A stretch of DNA of 54,118 nucleotides, taken from CAZWMK01 sp964635065 (lineage in GTDB: Bacteria; Pseudomonadota; Alphaproteobacteria; Sphingomonadales; Sphingomonadaceae). The DNA is taken from contig CAZWMK010000004.1 in assembly GCA_964635065.1 (NCBI GenBank), positions 1 to 54,118 of the forward strand, given 5' to 3'. Position 1 is the first letter of the stretch. Each line of letters begins with the position of its first letter. Below, one piece after another: positions 15,387-23,663 of the stretch. Under the pieces are notes generated by a model. That model was not told where the DNA came from. It did not search any database and worked only from the letters and a program-made list of their open reading frames with translations. Made by a program: the position numbers and the translations under genes.

Positions 15387-15920
15387 TCAGCCGAACGAAC
15401 GCTTGGGTTCGCTGCCATCCCAGTTGCGGGCGGCGTCGCGCATGACGACGCAGGCACCTTTCAGGCCTTCGGGCATTTCGATCAGTTCGATCATCGTGCC
15501 TGGCCCGCCGCGCGTGTCGATATAGATGGCGCCACCACCGGGAATCTTGCCTTCCTGGAGAATTTCAAAGCCCTGTGCGACGCAGGCGGCGCGGGTGGCC
15601 TCGATGTCGTCGACGACGATGCAGCCATGGTGCAGACCCTGATGCCCGGCATCCTTCCACGCCTGATAGATCGACGGGCTGGTGTTGTGCTGTTCGATCA
15701 GTTCGATCTGCATGTCGCCCCAGTAGCCGAGTGCGAGCGAGAAATCGGCATCAGTCGGCTGGCCGCGATATTTGAAGCCTTCCATCTTGATGTTCGGGAA
15801 GACGTAAAACGGTCCTGCGCCCATCACGCTGGTCCAATATTCGATGCCTGCATCGATGCTGTCGACGACATAGGCCAGCTGCATGATTTCGCCAAACTGC
15901 GCGACAATCCCCTTTGGCAT
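15387..15920 (-). CDS. VOC-superfamily (glyoxalase-like) protein 1
   Basis: A 177-residue vicinal-oxygen-chelate protein. The first beta-alpha unit starts QLAYVVDSIDAGIEYW and lacks the usual metal His; the second contains LHHGCIVVDD and ends MIELIEM, so only part of the metal site is present. It closes with AARNWDGSEPKRSFG, a tail shared with VOC 2. The two are therefore paralogues of a distinct subgroup. Possible roles are lyase, isomerase or binding of an aromatic intermediate. It is transcribed alone on the minus strand, divergent from the ABM gene. Confidence 0.82.
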   Translation of the reverse strand: MPKGIVAQFGEIMQLAYVVDSIDAGIEYWTSVMGAGPFYVFPNIKMEGFKYRGQPTDADFSLALGYWGDMQIELIEQHNTSPSIYQAWKDAGHQGLHHGCIVVDDIEATRAACVAQGFEILQEGKIPGGGAIYIDTRGGPGTMIELIEMPEGLKGACVVMRDAARNWDGSEPKRSFG

Positions 15921-16064
15921 TCCTCATTCATCCCCATGAAAAGCCAGTGACATCCGATATTGGCACGGACGCCTGGCAGATGCACCTAGTGCTTGTCAGA
16001 ATTTGACCGTCCGGGCAGTTTGGAGTCTGTTGTACGCTGCATCAAACCATCATTGGAATTCGTC

Positions 16065-16415
16065 ATGCCGATCATCATTGCTGGAACACTTGATTTCCCC
16101 GGACAGGACGTGGGCAAGATCATCACCGATGCCCACGATCTGATTGCCGCCTCGCTCGCGGAAGAGGGCTGTATCGCCTATGACTGGACCGTGGACCCGT
16201 TGGTGCCGGGCCGCATGCACGTCTATGAGGAATGGACGACCGAGGCTGCGCTGGCCGCGCATTTCGTCAATCCCCCTTATCTCAACATGGGCGCACACTT
16301 GCGCAATTCAGGGATGCAGGGGGCGGATGTGAAGAAATACCGCTTCGATCTGGCCGAGCCGGTGTATGACGACAGCGGCACCCCGCGTGCCGATTTCTTC
16401 ACCGCAGCAAAATAA
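16065..16415 (+). CDS. ABM-family (antibiotic biosynthesis monooxygenase-like) protein
   Basis: A 116-residue dimeric ferredoxin-like-fold protein of the ABM type: PIIIAGTLDFPGQD, then CIAYDWTVDPLVPGRMHVYEEWTTEAALAAHF split over the conserved core. Members are cofactor-free monooxygenases on quinols and polyketides, quinol/aldehyde scavengers, or structural. The frame is open from a TTG at 15993, but MPIIIAG at 16065 is the family start. It precedes the first CurA-like reductase by 28 bases and is probably co-transcribed with it. Confidence 0.78.
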   Translation: MPIIIAGTLDFPGQDVGKIITDAHDLIAASLAEEGCIAYDWTVDPLVPGRMHVYEEWTTEAALAAHFVNPPYLNMGAHLRNSGMQGADVKKYRFDLAEPVYDDSGTPRADFFTAAK

Positions 16416-16443
16416 AAAACGCATCCAAAGGGAGGAATATAGC

Positions 16444-17475
16444 GTGCAGAATCGCAGAATCGTTCTGGCATCGCGTCCGGTCGGACAGCCGAAGGCCGAA
16501 AACTTCACCATGATCGACGCACCGATCCGCGAACTTCAGGACGGCGAGGTTCTGGTCGAGAATCTTGTGTTCGCCATTGATCCGGCGACGCGCGGTATGC
16601 TCGACGACCGTGAAAGCTACATGACACCGGTTGCCATTGGCGGCCTGATCCCCACCATGGTGCTCGGCCGCGTGGTAAAGTCGCGTAACCCCGCCTTCAA
16701 GGAAGGCGATTATGGGCGTGGTTTTGTGGGTTGGGAGGAATATTCGATCCTCAATCCGACCAACATTGCGATGGAAAATATCAAGATCGACCCGCGCGTG
16801 CCGCTCACGGCCTATATGGGCGCGCTTGGCTGGTCGGGGATCACCGCCTATGTCGGTCTGCACAAGACGGGCGAGATGAAGTCGGGCGAAACCGTGGTGA
16901 TGAGCGCAGCGGCAGGGGCGGTTGGCAGTGTGGGCGGCCAGATCGCCAAGCTGCGCGGCAACCGCGTTGTCGGCATCGTCGGCCATGCCGACAAGGCGCA
17001 GCTGATCACCGAAAAGCTTGGTATGGATGCTGCGGTCAACTATCGCGCAACCGATGACCTGTCGGCGGCGATCAAGGCCGCCTGCCCGGATGGCATCGAC
17101 CTGTATTTTGACAATGTCGGCGGCAAGACGCTCGATACCATCCTGCCGCTGATGAAGGACTTCGGACGTATCGCAGTGTGTGGCATGATCGCCAACTACA
17201 ACAATGCCGACGATCCCTATCCGATCCGCAACCTGTGGCAGGTGCTCGTGCACCGCATCACCATGCGCGGTTTCCTGGCCTATGAGCACCAGGAAATGCT
17301 CGAAGAAGCCGAGCACATGCTGACCGAATGGATCACGTCGGGTCAGTTGAAGGCGCTCGAAAACGTCACGACCGGCCTTGAAAACACGCCGTCGGCTTTC
17401 ATCAAGCTGATGGCGGGCGATACCATCGGCAAGACCGTGGTGCGCCTGTCCGACAAGATCTCGACACTGGGCTGA
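16444..17475 (+). CDS. CurA-like NADP-dependent alkenal/enone reductase 1 (MDR)
   Basis: A 343-residue medium-chain dehydrogenase/reductase of the PTGR/CurA type, without catalytic zinc. It begins VQNRRIVLASRPVGQP and has an N-terminal GroES-like domain; the cofactor-binding region reads SAAAGAVGSVGGQIAKL, followed by NYRATDDL. Family members reduce activated C=C bonds of enones and enals with NADPH. The start is a GTG six bases after GGGAGGAA; the frame is open 26 codons further back but inside the ABM gene. A paralogue lies two genes downstream at 18058-19059. Confidence 0.88.
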   Translation: MQNRRIVLASRPVGQPKAENFTMIDAPIRELQDGEVLVENLVFAIDPATRGMLDDRESYMTPVAIGGLIPTMVLGRVVKSRNPAFKEGDYGRGFVGWEEYSILNPTNIAMENIKIDPRVPLTAYMGALGWSGITAYVGLHKTGEMKSGETVVMSAAAGAVGSVGGQIAKLRGNRVVGIVGHADKAQLITEKLGMDAAVNYRATDDLSAAIKAACPDGIDLYFDNVGGKTLDTILPLMKDFGRIAVCGMIANYNNADDPYPIRNLWQVLVHRITMRGFLAYEHQEMLEEAEHMLTEWITSGQLKALENVTTGLENTPSAFIKLMAGDTIGKTVVRLSDKISTLG

Positions 17476-17512
17476 ACCTTTTTTGAAAACGCCAAATCCT
17501 GGGGAGGATCGC

Positions 17513-18031
17513 ATGGCCGAATTTACCGAAACCGAACGTGCGCAACTGGCCGCACTCGTCGATGAATCGGCTGTGCGGTCGGTCATCACGCGCTATAACC
17601 ATGCTGTCGACTGGATGAACTGGCCGGTGCTGGAAGATCAGTTCTGGCCGGATGCCGAAGTCGATTTCGGCGACGTGTTCCGGGGCGACCGGGCGGCCTT
17701 CATGCCGTTCGTCATCGCGCTTGAAGAAGGCTATACGCGCCGCATGCACATGTTCGGCGAACCGCGCATTGCGCTGTTCGGCAACGAGGCCGAGATCGAG
17801 GCAACGTCGGTCACTCATGTCCGCGCCCTCGACGATGCCGGCCGCACCGATAATTTCATCTGGGGCCGCTATCTCCTGAAGGCGGAAAAGCGCAATGGCG
17901 AATGGCGCCTGTCGCGGCTGTTCTACATGATCAACATGTTCCAGTCCTACCAGACCGATGTCGACGACAGCGGCCCGATGAACATGGCCGACAACACCAC
18001 CATGGCGCACCCGCACGCGCCGCGTTTCTGA
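17513..18031 (+). CDS. SnoaL-like protein 3 (divergent)
   Basis: A 172-residue SnoaL-like protein. The core pattern is recognisable (VRSVITRYNHAVDWMNW, FWPDAEVDFGDVF, GRYLLKAEKRNGEWRLSR), but the usual RG(V/W)DR motif is changed to HAVDWMN, so its active site differs from copies 1, 2 and 4. The ATG at 17513 has an ideal GGGGAGG. It lies between the two CurA-like reductases with short gaps, suggesting an operon in which a dehydrated product is then reduced. Confidence 0.78.
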   Translation: MAEFTETERAQLAALVDESAVRSVITRYNHAVDWMNWPVLEDQFWPDAEVDFGDVFRGDRAAFMPFVIALEEGYTRRMHMFGEPRIALFGNEAEIEATSVTHVRALDDAGRTDNFIWGRYLLKAEKRNGEWRLSRLFYMINMFQSYQTDVDDSGPMNMADNTTMAHPHAPRF

Positions 18032-18057
18032 GTTGAGACTATAATAGAGGACACCCC

Positions 18058-19059
18058 ATGCTGAACCGTCAATGGCTGATCAACGACCGCCCGTTGGGCC
18101 GTGGCCTGACCCATGCCGATTTCAAATGGCATGAGGGCGTGGTGCGGACGCCTGACGCCGGTGAAGTCGTGGTGCGCGTCCTCTATCTCAGCTTCGATCC
18201 CGCCCAGAAGGGCTGGATGGAAAATATCGGCGGTTATATGGAGCCGACCGAAATCGGCGATGTCATGCGCGGTTTCGGTCTTGGCGTGATCGTGGAATCG
18301 AAAGCTGATGGTTTTGCGGTCGGCGAACATGTCATGGGTCTTGTCGGCTGGCAGGACTATGCGACGATTGCCGCAGCTAAGCTGGAAAAGGTGCCGAGCG
18401 ACGATCTTCTGACCGCCAACCTCTCGATCCTTGGCCTGACCGGCATGACCGCCTTTTTCGGGCTGCACAGGATCGGCAAGCCGTTTCCGGGCGATACTGT
18501 CGTCATCACGGGCGCGGCCGGCGCGACGGGGTCGACCGTCGGCCAGATCGCCAAGATCGCGGGCTGCCGCGTTATCGGCATTGCGGGCGGGGCGGAGAAG
18601 TGCCGCTGGCTGGTCGAGGAACTGGGTTTCGATGGCGCAGTCGATTACCGGGCGGGCGACGTGCGCAAGCAGGTCAAGGCGCTGGCACCGGGGGGCATCG
18701 ACGTCGTGTGGGACAATGTCGGCGGCAAGATTTTGAACGATCTTCTTGGCCTGATCGCGCTTCATGCGCGCGTTGTCGTCTGTGGCGGCATCTCGCGTTA
18801 TGAAACGGGCCAGATGCCGGCGGGGCCGGAGAATTATTTCAACCTTATTTTCAAGCGTGCGCACATGGAGGGCTTTATCGTCCTTGATCACGCCGCTGAA
18901 TTTCCGTGGGCGCGCAGTCGCATCCGTGCATGGCTGAAAAGCGGTCAGCTTCGCCATCGTGAGGATGTGCAAAAGGGCCTGGAAAATGCGCCCGATGCAC
19001 TGATGCGGCTGTTCACCGGCGCCAATTTCGGCAAACAACTGTTACATGTTGCAGAATGA
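18058..19059 (+). CDS. CurA-like NADP-dependent alkenal/enone reductase 2 (MDR)
   Basis: A 333-residue zinc-free MDR paralogous to the enzyme at 16444-17475. The N-terminal part reads LNRQWLINDRPLGRGL; the dinucleotide site is TGAAGATGSTVGQIAKI and is followed by DYRAGD. It should reduce an enone or enal with NADPH. A TATAATAG sequence at 18040-18047 lies directly before it, but no good -35 box accompanies it. It is the last gene before the TonB receptor promoter region, and that promoter overlaps its 3' end. Confidence 0.88.
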   Translation: MLNRQWLINDRPLGRGLTHADFKWHEGVVRTPDAGEVVVRVLYLSFDPAQKGWMENIGGYMEPTEIGDVMRGFGLGVIVESKADGFAVGEHVMGLVGWQDYATIAAAKLEKVPSDDLLTANLSILGLTGMTAFFGLHRIGKPFPGDTVVITGAAGATGSTVGQIAKIAGCRVIGIAGGAEKCRWLVEELGFDGAVDYRAGDVRKQVKALAPGGIDVVWDNVGGKILNDLLGLIALHARVVVCGGISRYETGQMPAGPENYFNLIFKRAHMEGFIVLDHAAEFPWARSRIRAWLKSGQLRHREDVQKGLENAPDALMRLFTGANFGKQLLHVAE

Positions 19060-19085
19060 TCACAGTATAATAGGAATGTGATTCC
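19042..19085 (+). promoter_or_regulatory. Probable sigma-70 promoter with palindrome, TonB receptor
   Basis: TTACAT (19042-19047), an 18-base spacer and a perfect TATAAT (19066-19071) form a good promoter. Just downstream is the dyad GGAAT-GTG-ATTCC (19073-19085), positioned where a repressor would block initiation. The promoter overlaps the stop of CurA-like 2. The remaining leader to 19326 (about 240 bases) shows no further gene or clear hairpin. Confidence 0.5.
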
Positions 19086-19326
19086 ACTTTCCGCTGCAAT
19101 GGCGGGTTCCGGTTGCAACAGAGTTGATGACTGGTGTAGTGGCCCGTTGTTCGACCGTTCAAAAGATAACATACGGCGGCAGCGTATGGGAGGAGTTTCC
19201 TGGCAGATGCTTTCACCGCTTTCGAGCTGAATTGTTTGACGCTGACCGCAAGGCGCGTCCTGCTCGCATGCTTCGAACGTCTGTGTTGCATGGCCAGTTT
19301 TGATTGAGTCACCTCACAAGGGAAAA

Positions 19327-21564
19327 ATGAAGATGAACAAGTTTGGATCGAGCGGCATGCGCCGTGCTGTCCGTGTCATGGCCGGCGTTTCGCTGCTCGC
19401 CATGTCGGTGCAGGCTGTCGCACAGGATGCGGCCGCACCGTCGGAAGCCGGTGGCCTTGAAGAAATCGTCGTGACCGCGCAAAAGCGCGCCGAAAATCTG
19501 CAGAGCGTTCCGATTGCCGTCACGGCCGTCACGGGCGCGTCGCTTGAAAAGCAGAAGATCAACAACATTCAGGGTCTCGCCAACTCGATCCCGAACGTTC
19601 AGATCAACAGCTTCGCGAACTCGCCGGATTCGGCCGTGTTCACTATCCGCGGCGTCGGCGTGAACGATGCTGACCCCTATGTCGGCACCACCGTGTCGGT
19701 CGTGGTTGACGGCGTTGTCGTCGGCGTGAACACCGCAGCGCTCGCCTCGCTGTTCGACATCGAACGCGTTGAAATCCTGCGCGGCCCGCAGGGCACGCTG
19801 TTCGGCGCCAACACCACGGGCGGCGTCGTCAACGTCATCACCAAGCAGCCGACCGGCGAATTCGGCGGCGAAGCGCAGGTGACCTACGGCAACTACGACC
19901 GTATCGAAGTCAACGCCGCGATGAACTTCCCGATTGCGGAAAACCTCGCCGGTAAGGTCAGCGTGCTGCACACCAGCCGCAACGGCTACTTCACCAACTA
20001 TCTCGACGGCGCCAATCTTGGCGAAGTCAACATGTCGACGCTGCGTGGTTACCTGAAGTATGACAACGGCACCTACGACGCGACGCTGATCGGTGAATAT
20101 GGCCGCACCCGCAACGGTGCGCAGACCAACCTCAACATCTCGACGCCGGATCTCATCCTCTATGTTCCGGGTGAAACGTCCTACAGCAAGAAGTTCGTGC
20201 GCGGTGAGAGCAACGATCAGCCGAGCTACAACAACCGCGACAGCTACAGCATCACGCTGACGCAGAACCTGGAAACGGGCATCGGCGATATCGTCTCGAT
20301 CACCAACTACAAGAAATATGATCACGACCTGTTCAGCGACGACGACGCAACCACGCGCGTCCTGCTGCAGACCCGTCGTCAGATCACGCATGAGCAGTAT
20401 TCGCAGGAACTGCGGGATCACCTGAACATCGGTGACAAGGCGCAGTTGATCTTTGGTGGTTTCGCTTTCCACCAGAAGTATTCGCTCGACCAGTCGACGA
20501 AGCTCGACGGCTTCCTCCAGGGTCTCGGCCAGCCGCAGACGCAGGATCAGAAGTCGACCTCGCTGTCGGCGTTCGCTCAGCTCTACTATGACCTGACCGA
20601 ACAGCTGCGCTTCCAGGGCGGCCTGCGTTTCTCGCACGAAAAGACCTCGGCAACGTCGACGACCGCCAACTCGTTCACGACTGTTGCTGGTGGCTTTGCC
20701 GGTTTCAACGATCCGATCATCCCCGGTTCGTTCATCTCGGCTTCGGGCAAGAAGTCGTGGGACAAGCTCGGCTGGAAGGTCGGACTTGATTATAAGGCAA
20801 CCGACGCGACGCTGCTGTATGGTTACTATGCCCGCGGCTTCAAGTCGGGTGGCTTCACTGGCCGTATCGCCCGTCCGGAAGACATCGGTCCGTACAACCC
20901 GGAAACGCTCGACACCTTTGAACTCGGCATCAAGGCCGACATGTTCGATCGCAGCCTGCGTCTGAACCTCGCTACCTTCTACAATATCTACAAGGATATG
21001 CAGGTGGTGCAGAACAAGACCTTCCCGAACGGCGCGAACAGCGCGTCGATCGCAAACGCGGGTAAGGCGAAGACCAAGGGCTTCGAACTCGAAATGACGG
21101 CGCTGCCCGTCGAAGGTCTGACGCTTTCGGGCGCGCTGGCGTATCTCGACGCGAAGTACAGGAAGTATGACACGACGGCGCTTGATGCCTTGGGCAACAA
21201 CGTCCTCGTCAGCTTCGCCGGTAACCGCCTGATGAACTCGCCGAAGTGGAACGCCTCGGCCAGCATCAACTATGAAGTCGCTGTTGGTGAAGGGACTGCC
21301 GCCTTCTTCGTGCAGAACAACTACACCAGCTCGAAGTTCACCAACTACACCAACCTGCCGCAGGAAAAGATTGGCAAGATCAACCTGGTCAATGCCAATA
21401 TCTCCTGGACGCCGAACGACGAAAGCTGGTCGGTCGGTCTTTATGGCCGCAATATCTTCGACAAGAAGTATTTCGGTCAGATCGGCTGGTTTGCGCCGTC
21501 CTTCGGTATCGCCTCGATGGGTGCGCCGCAGGAATATGGCATCGACTTCAAGGTGAAGTGGTAA
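19327..21564 (+). CDS. TonB-dependent receptor (catabolic-locus transporter)
   Basis: A 745-residue outer-membrane receptor. After a signal peptide (AGVSLLAMSVQAVAQ) comes GLEEIVVTAQKRAENLQSVP, the TonB box and plug start usual in sphingomonads. The plug follows (RGPQGTLFGANTTGGVVNVIT), then a 22-strand barrel ending in an aromatic-rich strand, YGIDFKVKW. It should import the hydrophobic pathway substrate using TonB energy. ATG 19333, two codons on, has better spacing from AAGGGA and is an equal candidate start. It has its own promoter and terminator. Substrate specificity cannot be read from the sequence. Confidence 0.93.
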   Translation: MKMNKFGSSGMRRAVRVMAGVSLLAMSVQAVAQDAAAPSEAGGLEEIVVTAQKRAENLQSVPIAVTAVTGASLEKQKINNIQGLANSIPNVQINSFANSPDSAVFTIRGVGVNDADPYVGTTVSVVVDGVVVGVNTAALASLFDIERVEILRGPQGTLFGANTTGGVVNVITKQPTGEFGGEAQVTYGNYDRIEVNAAMNFPIAENLAGKVSVLHTSRNGYFTNYLDGANLGEVNMSTLRGYLKYDNGTYDATLIGEYGRTRNGAQTNLNISTPDLILYVPGETSYSKKFVRGESNDQPSYNNRDSYSITLTQNLETGIGDIVSITNYKKYDHDLFSDDDATTRVLLQTRRQITHEQYSQELRDHLNIGDKAQLIFGGFAFHQKYSLDQSTKLDGFLQGLGQPQTQDQKSTSLSAFAQLYYDLTEQLRFQGGLRFSHEKTSATSTTANSFTTVAGGFAGFNDPIIPGSFISASGKKSWDKLGWKVGLDYKATDATLLYGYYARGFKSGGFTGRIARPEDIGPYNPETLDTFELGIKADMFDRSLRLNLATFYNIYKDMQVVQNKTFPNGANSASIANAGKAKTKGFELEMTALPVEGLTLSGALAYLDAKYRKYDTTALDALGNNVLVSFAGNRLMNSPKWNASASINYEVAVGEGTAAFFVQNNYTSSKFTNYTNLPQEKIGKINLVNANISWTPNDESWSVGLYGRNIFDKKYFGQIGWFAPSFGIASMGAPQEYGIDFKVKW

Positions 21565-21577
21565 TCACCAAAGTCGT

Positions 21578-21606
21578 ACCGGACCGGTTCGCCGGTCCGG
21601 TCTTTT
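21578..21606 (+). terminator. Rho-independent terminator after TonB receptor
   Basis: ACCGGACCGG-TTCG-CCGGTCCGGT is a perfect 10-base stem with a stable UUCG-type loop, followed by CTTTT. It begins 14 bases after the receptor stop codon. Confidence 0.85.
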
Positions 21607-21659
21607 CCGGGGGCGGACGCAGCAATGCGCCTGCCCCTTTTTCTTGGGGAGTATGAGTC

Positions 21660-22076
21660 ATGAGTTTTTCGGGACCGCTGGAAGACCGCATTGCCATTCA
21701 GGAACTGAACGCCAGCTATGGCGATGCTGTATCCCGTCGTGACAAGGATGATTTCGCCGCGACATGGGCCGAGGATGGTCGCTGGAAGCTGCCGAACATC
21801 GACGAAGTGACGGGGCGCGCCGTGATCGTCGAACTGTGGCTGAGCCAGATGGCCAATTATCCGTTCCACAATTTCAGCGGCTATGTCGGTGCGCTTGAAA
21901 TCAACGGTGACCGGGCGACAGGCCGCGTATGGACATCGGAACTGGTCGAAAACATCAAGGGCGTGTCGGGTCGCGTCACCGGGCGCTATGACGATGAATA
22001 TGTGAAGCGCGATGGCCGTTGGTATTTTGCGCGCAAGGTGTTCACTCCGTTGCATGGCCTTGACGCCATCGTCTGA
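21660..22076 (+). CDS. SnoaL-like protein 4 (short, divergent)
   Basis: A 138-residue NTF2-fold protein, shorter than the other copies. It has LEDRIAIQELNASYGDAVSRRD near the N-terminus, then WAEDGRWKLPNI, and the closing block GRYDDEYVKRDGRWYFARKVF. The RGVDR motif is absent, so it is a separate branch of the fold. A TGGGGAGT site precedes it. It lies 12 bases before VOC 2 and the two are surely co-transcribed; a dehydratase/isomerase plus VOC lyase pair is plausible. Confidence 0.78.
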   Translation: MSFSGPLEDRIAIQELNASYGDAVSRRDKDDFAATWAEDGRWKLPNIDEVTGRAVIVELWLSQMANYPFHNFSGYVGALEINGDRATGRVWTSELVENIKGVSGRVTGRYDDEYVKRDGRWYFARKVFTPLHGLDAIV

Positions 22077-22088
22077 GGGGATTGCATC

Positions 22089-22619
22089 ATGCTGATCAAG
22101 ACCATGCGCAACCGCACGGTGATGCAGAACAGCTGGGTGGTCGATGACATCGACGCCGCGATGCGCCACTGGATCACCACCTGCGGCATCGGTCCCTTTT
22201 TCGTGGTGAAGGAACTGACGCTTGATGACCTGTGGCACCGCGGCAGGCCGACGGATGCGATCTGCACAATCGCGCTTGCACAGGCGGGCGACGTACAGAT
22301 CGAACTGGTGCAGCAACTGAACGATGCCGGCTCCGCTTATCGCGACACGGTGCCGAAAGGTCAGTCAGCCTTTCACCATATCGCGTTCTACAGCCACGAT
22401 TACGACAAGGATCTGGCCGACTATACGAGCCAGGGATTTGACGTGGCCTACAATGGCGCCTTCGCGGGCAAGCGTTTCTGCTATATCGATACCAGTGCAA
22501 CCATTGGCTGCATGGTCGAACTGATCGAAGAAAGCACGGCCCAGGCGGAATTTTTCGCGCGCATCAGGGCCGCTGCGGAAAACTGGGACGGCAGCGATCC
22601 CATCCGCCCGGCTTTTTGA
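22089..22619 (+). CDS. VOC-superfamily (glyoxalase-like) protein 2
   Basis: A 176-residue VOC protein and paralogue of the one at 15387-15920: VVDDIDAAMRHWITTCGIGP matches VVDSIDAGIEYWTSVMGAGP, and the tail AAENWDGSDPIRPAF matches AARNWDGSEPKRSFG. The first-half metal His is missing; the second half keeps FHHIAFYSHD and MVELIEE. Function is unknown within the lyase/isomerase/dioxygenase range of the fold. It is coupled to SnoaL 4 and followed by a GC-rich hairpin at 22628-22650. Confidence 0.82.
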   Translation: MLIKTMRNRTVMQNSWVVDDIDAAMRHWITTCGIGPFFVVKELTLDDLWHRGRPTDAICTIALAQAGDVQIELVQQLNDAGSAYRDTVPKGQSAFHHIAFYSHDYDKDLADYTSQGFDVAYNGAFAGKRFCYIDTSATIGCMVELIEESTAQAEFFARIRAAAENWDGSDPIRPAF

Positions 22620-22627
22620 GGACCGCG

Positions 22628-22650
22628 CGGGCGGGACAATGTCCCGCCCG
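22628..22650. terminator. GC-rich hairpin between convergent genes
   Basis: CGGGCGGGAC-AAT-GTCCCGCCCG is a perfect 10-base stem between the stop codons of VOC 2 and the convergent ThuA-like 2. It lacks a T-tract, so termination may be weak or need Rho. Confidence 0.55.
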
Positions 22651-22664
22651 TCGGCATTTCGAGG

Positions 22665-23453
22665 TCAGGCCCTGCGAAGCCAGCGGATGGCATTGCCCAG
22701 CAGGGTGCGCACACCTTCGTTGCCATAGGCACTCGGCCCGTCGCCGCACTGCATGTAGACGATATCGCTGTTGCCGGCCTTCTTCGTCCAGCAAATCAGG
22801 TTGCTGCCGGGCGGATGGTCCCAGCCTTCGCGCGCGTAGAGCGAGCCCGACGCACCGAGGGCCGCCGAATAGAATTCGTCGCGTACGAACTGGTGATCAG
22901 ATCGGAGCAGGGGGGTCTTGTCGTCTTCGGCGATCTGCACGAGGTAAAGCTCGTCCTCGATCCAGAAGCCTTCGCCAAGACCTGCCGTGATCGGGTGATC
23001 GTCGACAACGCGCACGAAATGGCGGACTTCGTGGCGATATCCGTCATCGGGGCGGTCGCCTTCGGCTGTGTACCAGAATCGGCCGCCGATGGCGTCGCCA
23101 TATTCGCGCCACGCAGGCCAGCCGGCGAGCGCGTGGTGCATGAACAGCATCGGCTTGCCCTGATCAAGCAGTGCCGCAAAGCCCTCGCGCAGATGGGTTG
23201 GCGGTTCGATCCGTCCCGGTGCGCGGCCCGGCTGAAAGTCGATGCCCGGCATGTCATAGTAAAGGATCACATCAAAGGGAGCCGCGCGTTCAGGATCGAG
23301 GATGCCGGGTGCGGCGGGATGTTCAACATGGGTGTAGGACCAGCCGCCCCTTGCCGACACGGCATCGAGCATCCCGAAGAAAGCCGCCTTGTCGAAGGGG
23401 TGGCCGCGCGTGACGACAAGCACATTGCATGCGGCGTGATATGGAATGGTCAT
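22665..23453 (-). CDS. ThuA-like domain protein 2
   Basis: A 262-residue ThuA-like protein. The core shows NVLVVTRGHPFDKAAFFGML, a DVILYYDMPGID strand, the elbow region KPMLFMHHALAGW and a C-terminal IVYMQCGDGPSAYGN stretch, with His residues that could bind a sugar or metal. The frame is open back to 23621, but ATG 23453 starts at the family boundary and has AGGA four bases upstream, with a stronger GGGGGAGG further back. It is divergent from SnoaL 5. Its relation to ThuA-like 1 is at family level only; function unknown. Confidence 0.75.
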   Translation of the reverse strand: MTIPYHAACNVLVVTRGHPFDKAAFFGMLDAVSARGGWSYTHVEHPAAPGILDPERAAPFDVILYYDMPGIDFQPGRAPGRIEPPTHLREGFAALLDQGKPMLFMHHALAGWPAWREYGDAIGGRFWYTAEGDRPDDGYRHEVRHFVRVVDDHPITAGLGEGFWIEDELYLVQIAEDDKTPLLRSDHQFVRDEFYSAALGASGSLYAREGWDHPPGSNLICWTKKAGNSDIVYMQCGDGPSAYGNEGVRTLLGNAIRWLRRA

Positions 23454-23574
23454 ATGATCCTGTGATCCTCCCCCAGAGCGTGGCGGGACCTGTTGGCCGC
23501 CATTTTCACAATAGTGCGGCGGGGTGGGGGCGGTCGCAACTAGCGCGAATGACGGGTTTGGTCCGACTTCGGCA

Positions 23575-23603
23575 TTTGGACATTGACAAGACAAGCGTCC
23601 AAA
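23575..23603 (+). promoter_or_regulatory. Inverted heptamer around a TTGACA box
   Basis: TTTGGAC (23575-23581) and GTCCAAA (23597-23603) are exact reverse complements separated by 15 bases. The spacer contains a perfect -35 hexamer TTGACA (23583-23588). No strong -10 box was found at ideal spacing. It lies in the divergent region between ThuA-like 2 and SnoaL 5 and could be an operator/promoter for the latter. Confidence 0.35.
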
Positions 23604-23663
23604 AAACATTGTATCGCGCAACAGCCGGAATCATCCGGCATCTTTGGGGCGGGAGCATTCATC

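Noticed and set aside
18040..18047. TATAATAG before CurA-like 2, as a promoter
   Set aside because: It is a perfect -10-like string, but no acceptable -35 box lies at 16-18 bases and the gap to the ATG is only about 10 bases.
19309..20637. 442-codon minus-strand frame opposite the TonB receptor
   Set aside because: The plus strand encodes a complete signal peptide, plug and barrel; the antisense product has no domain and no ribosome site.
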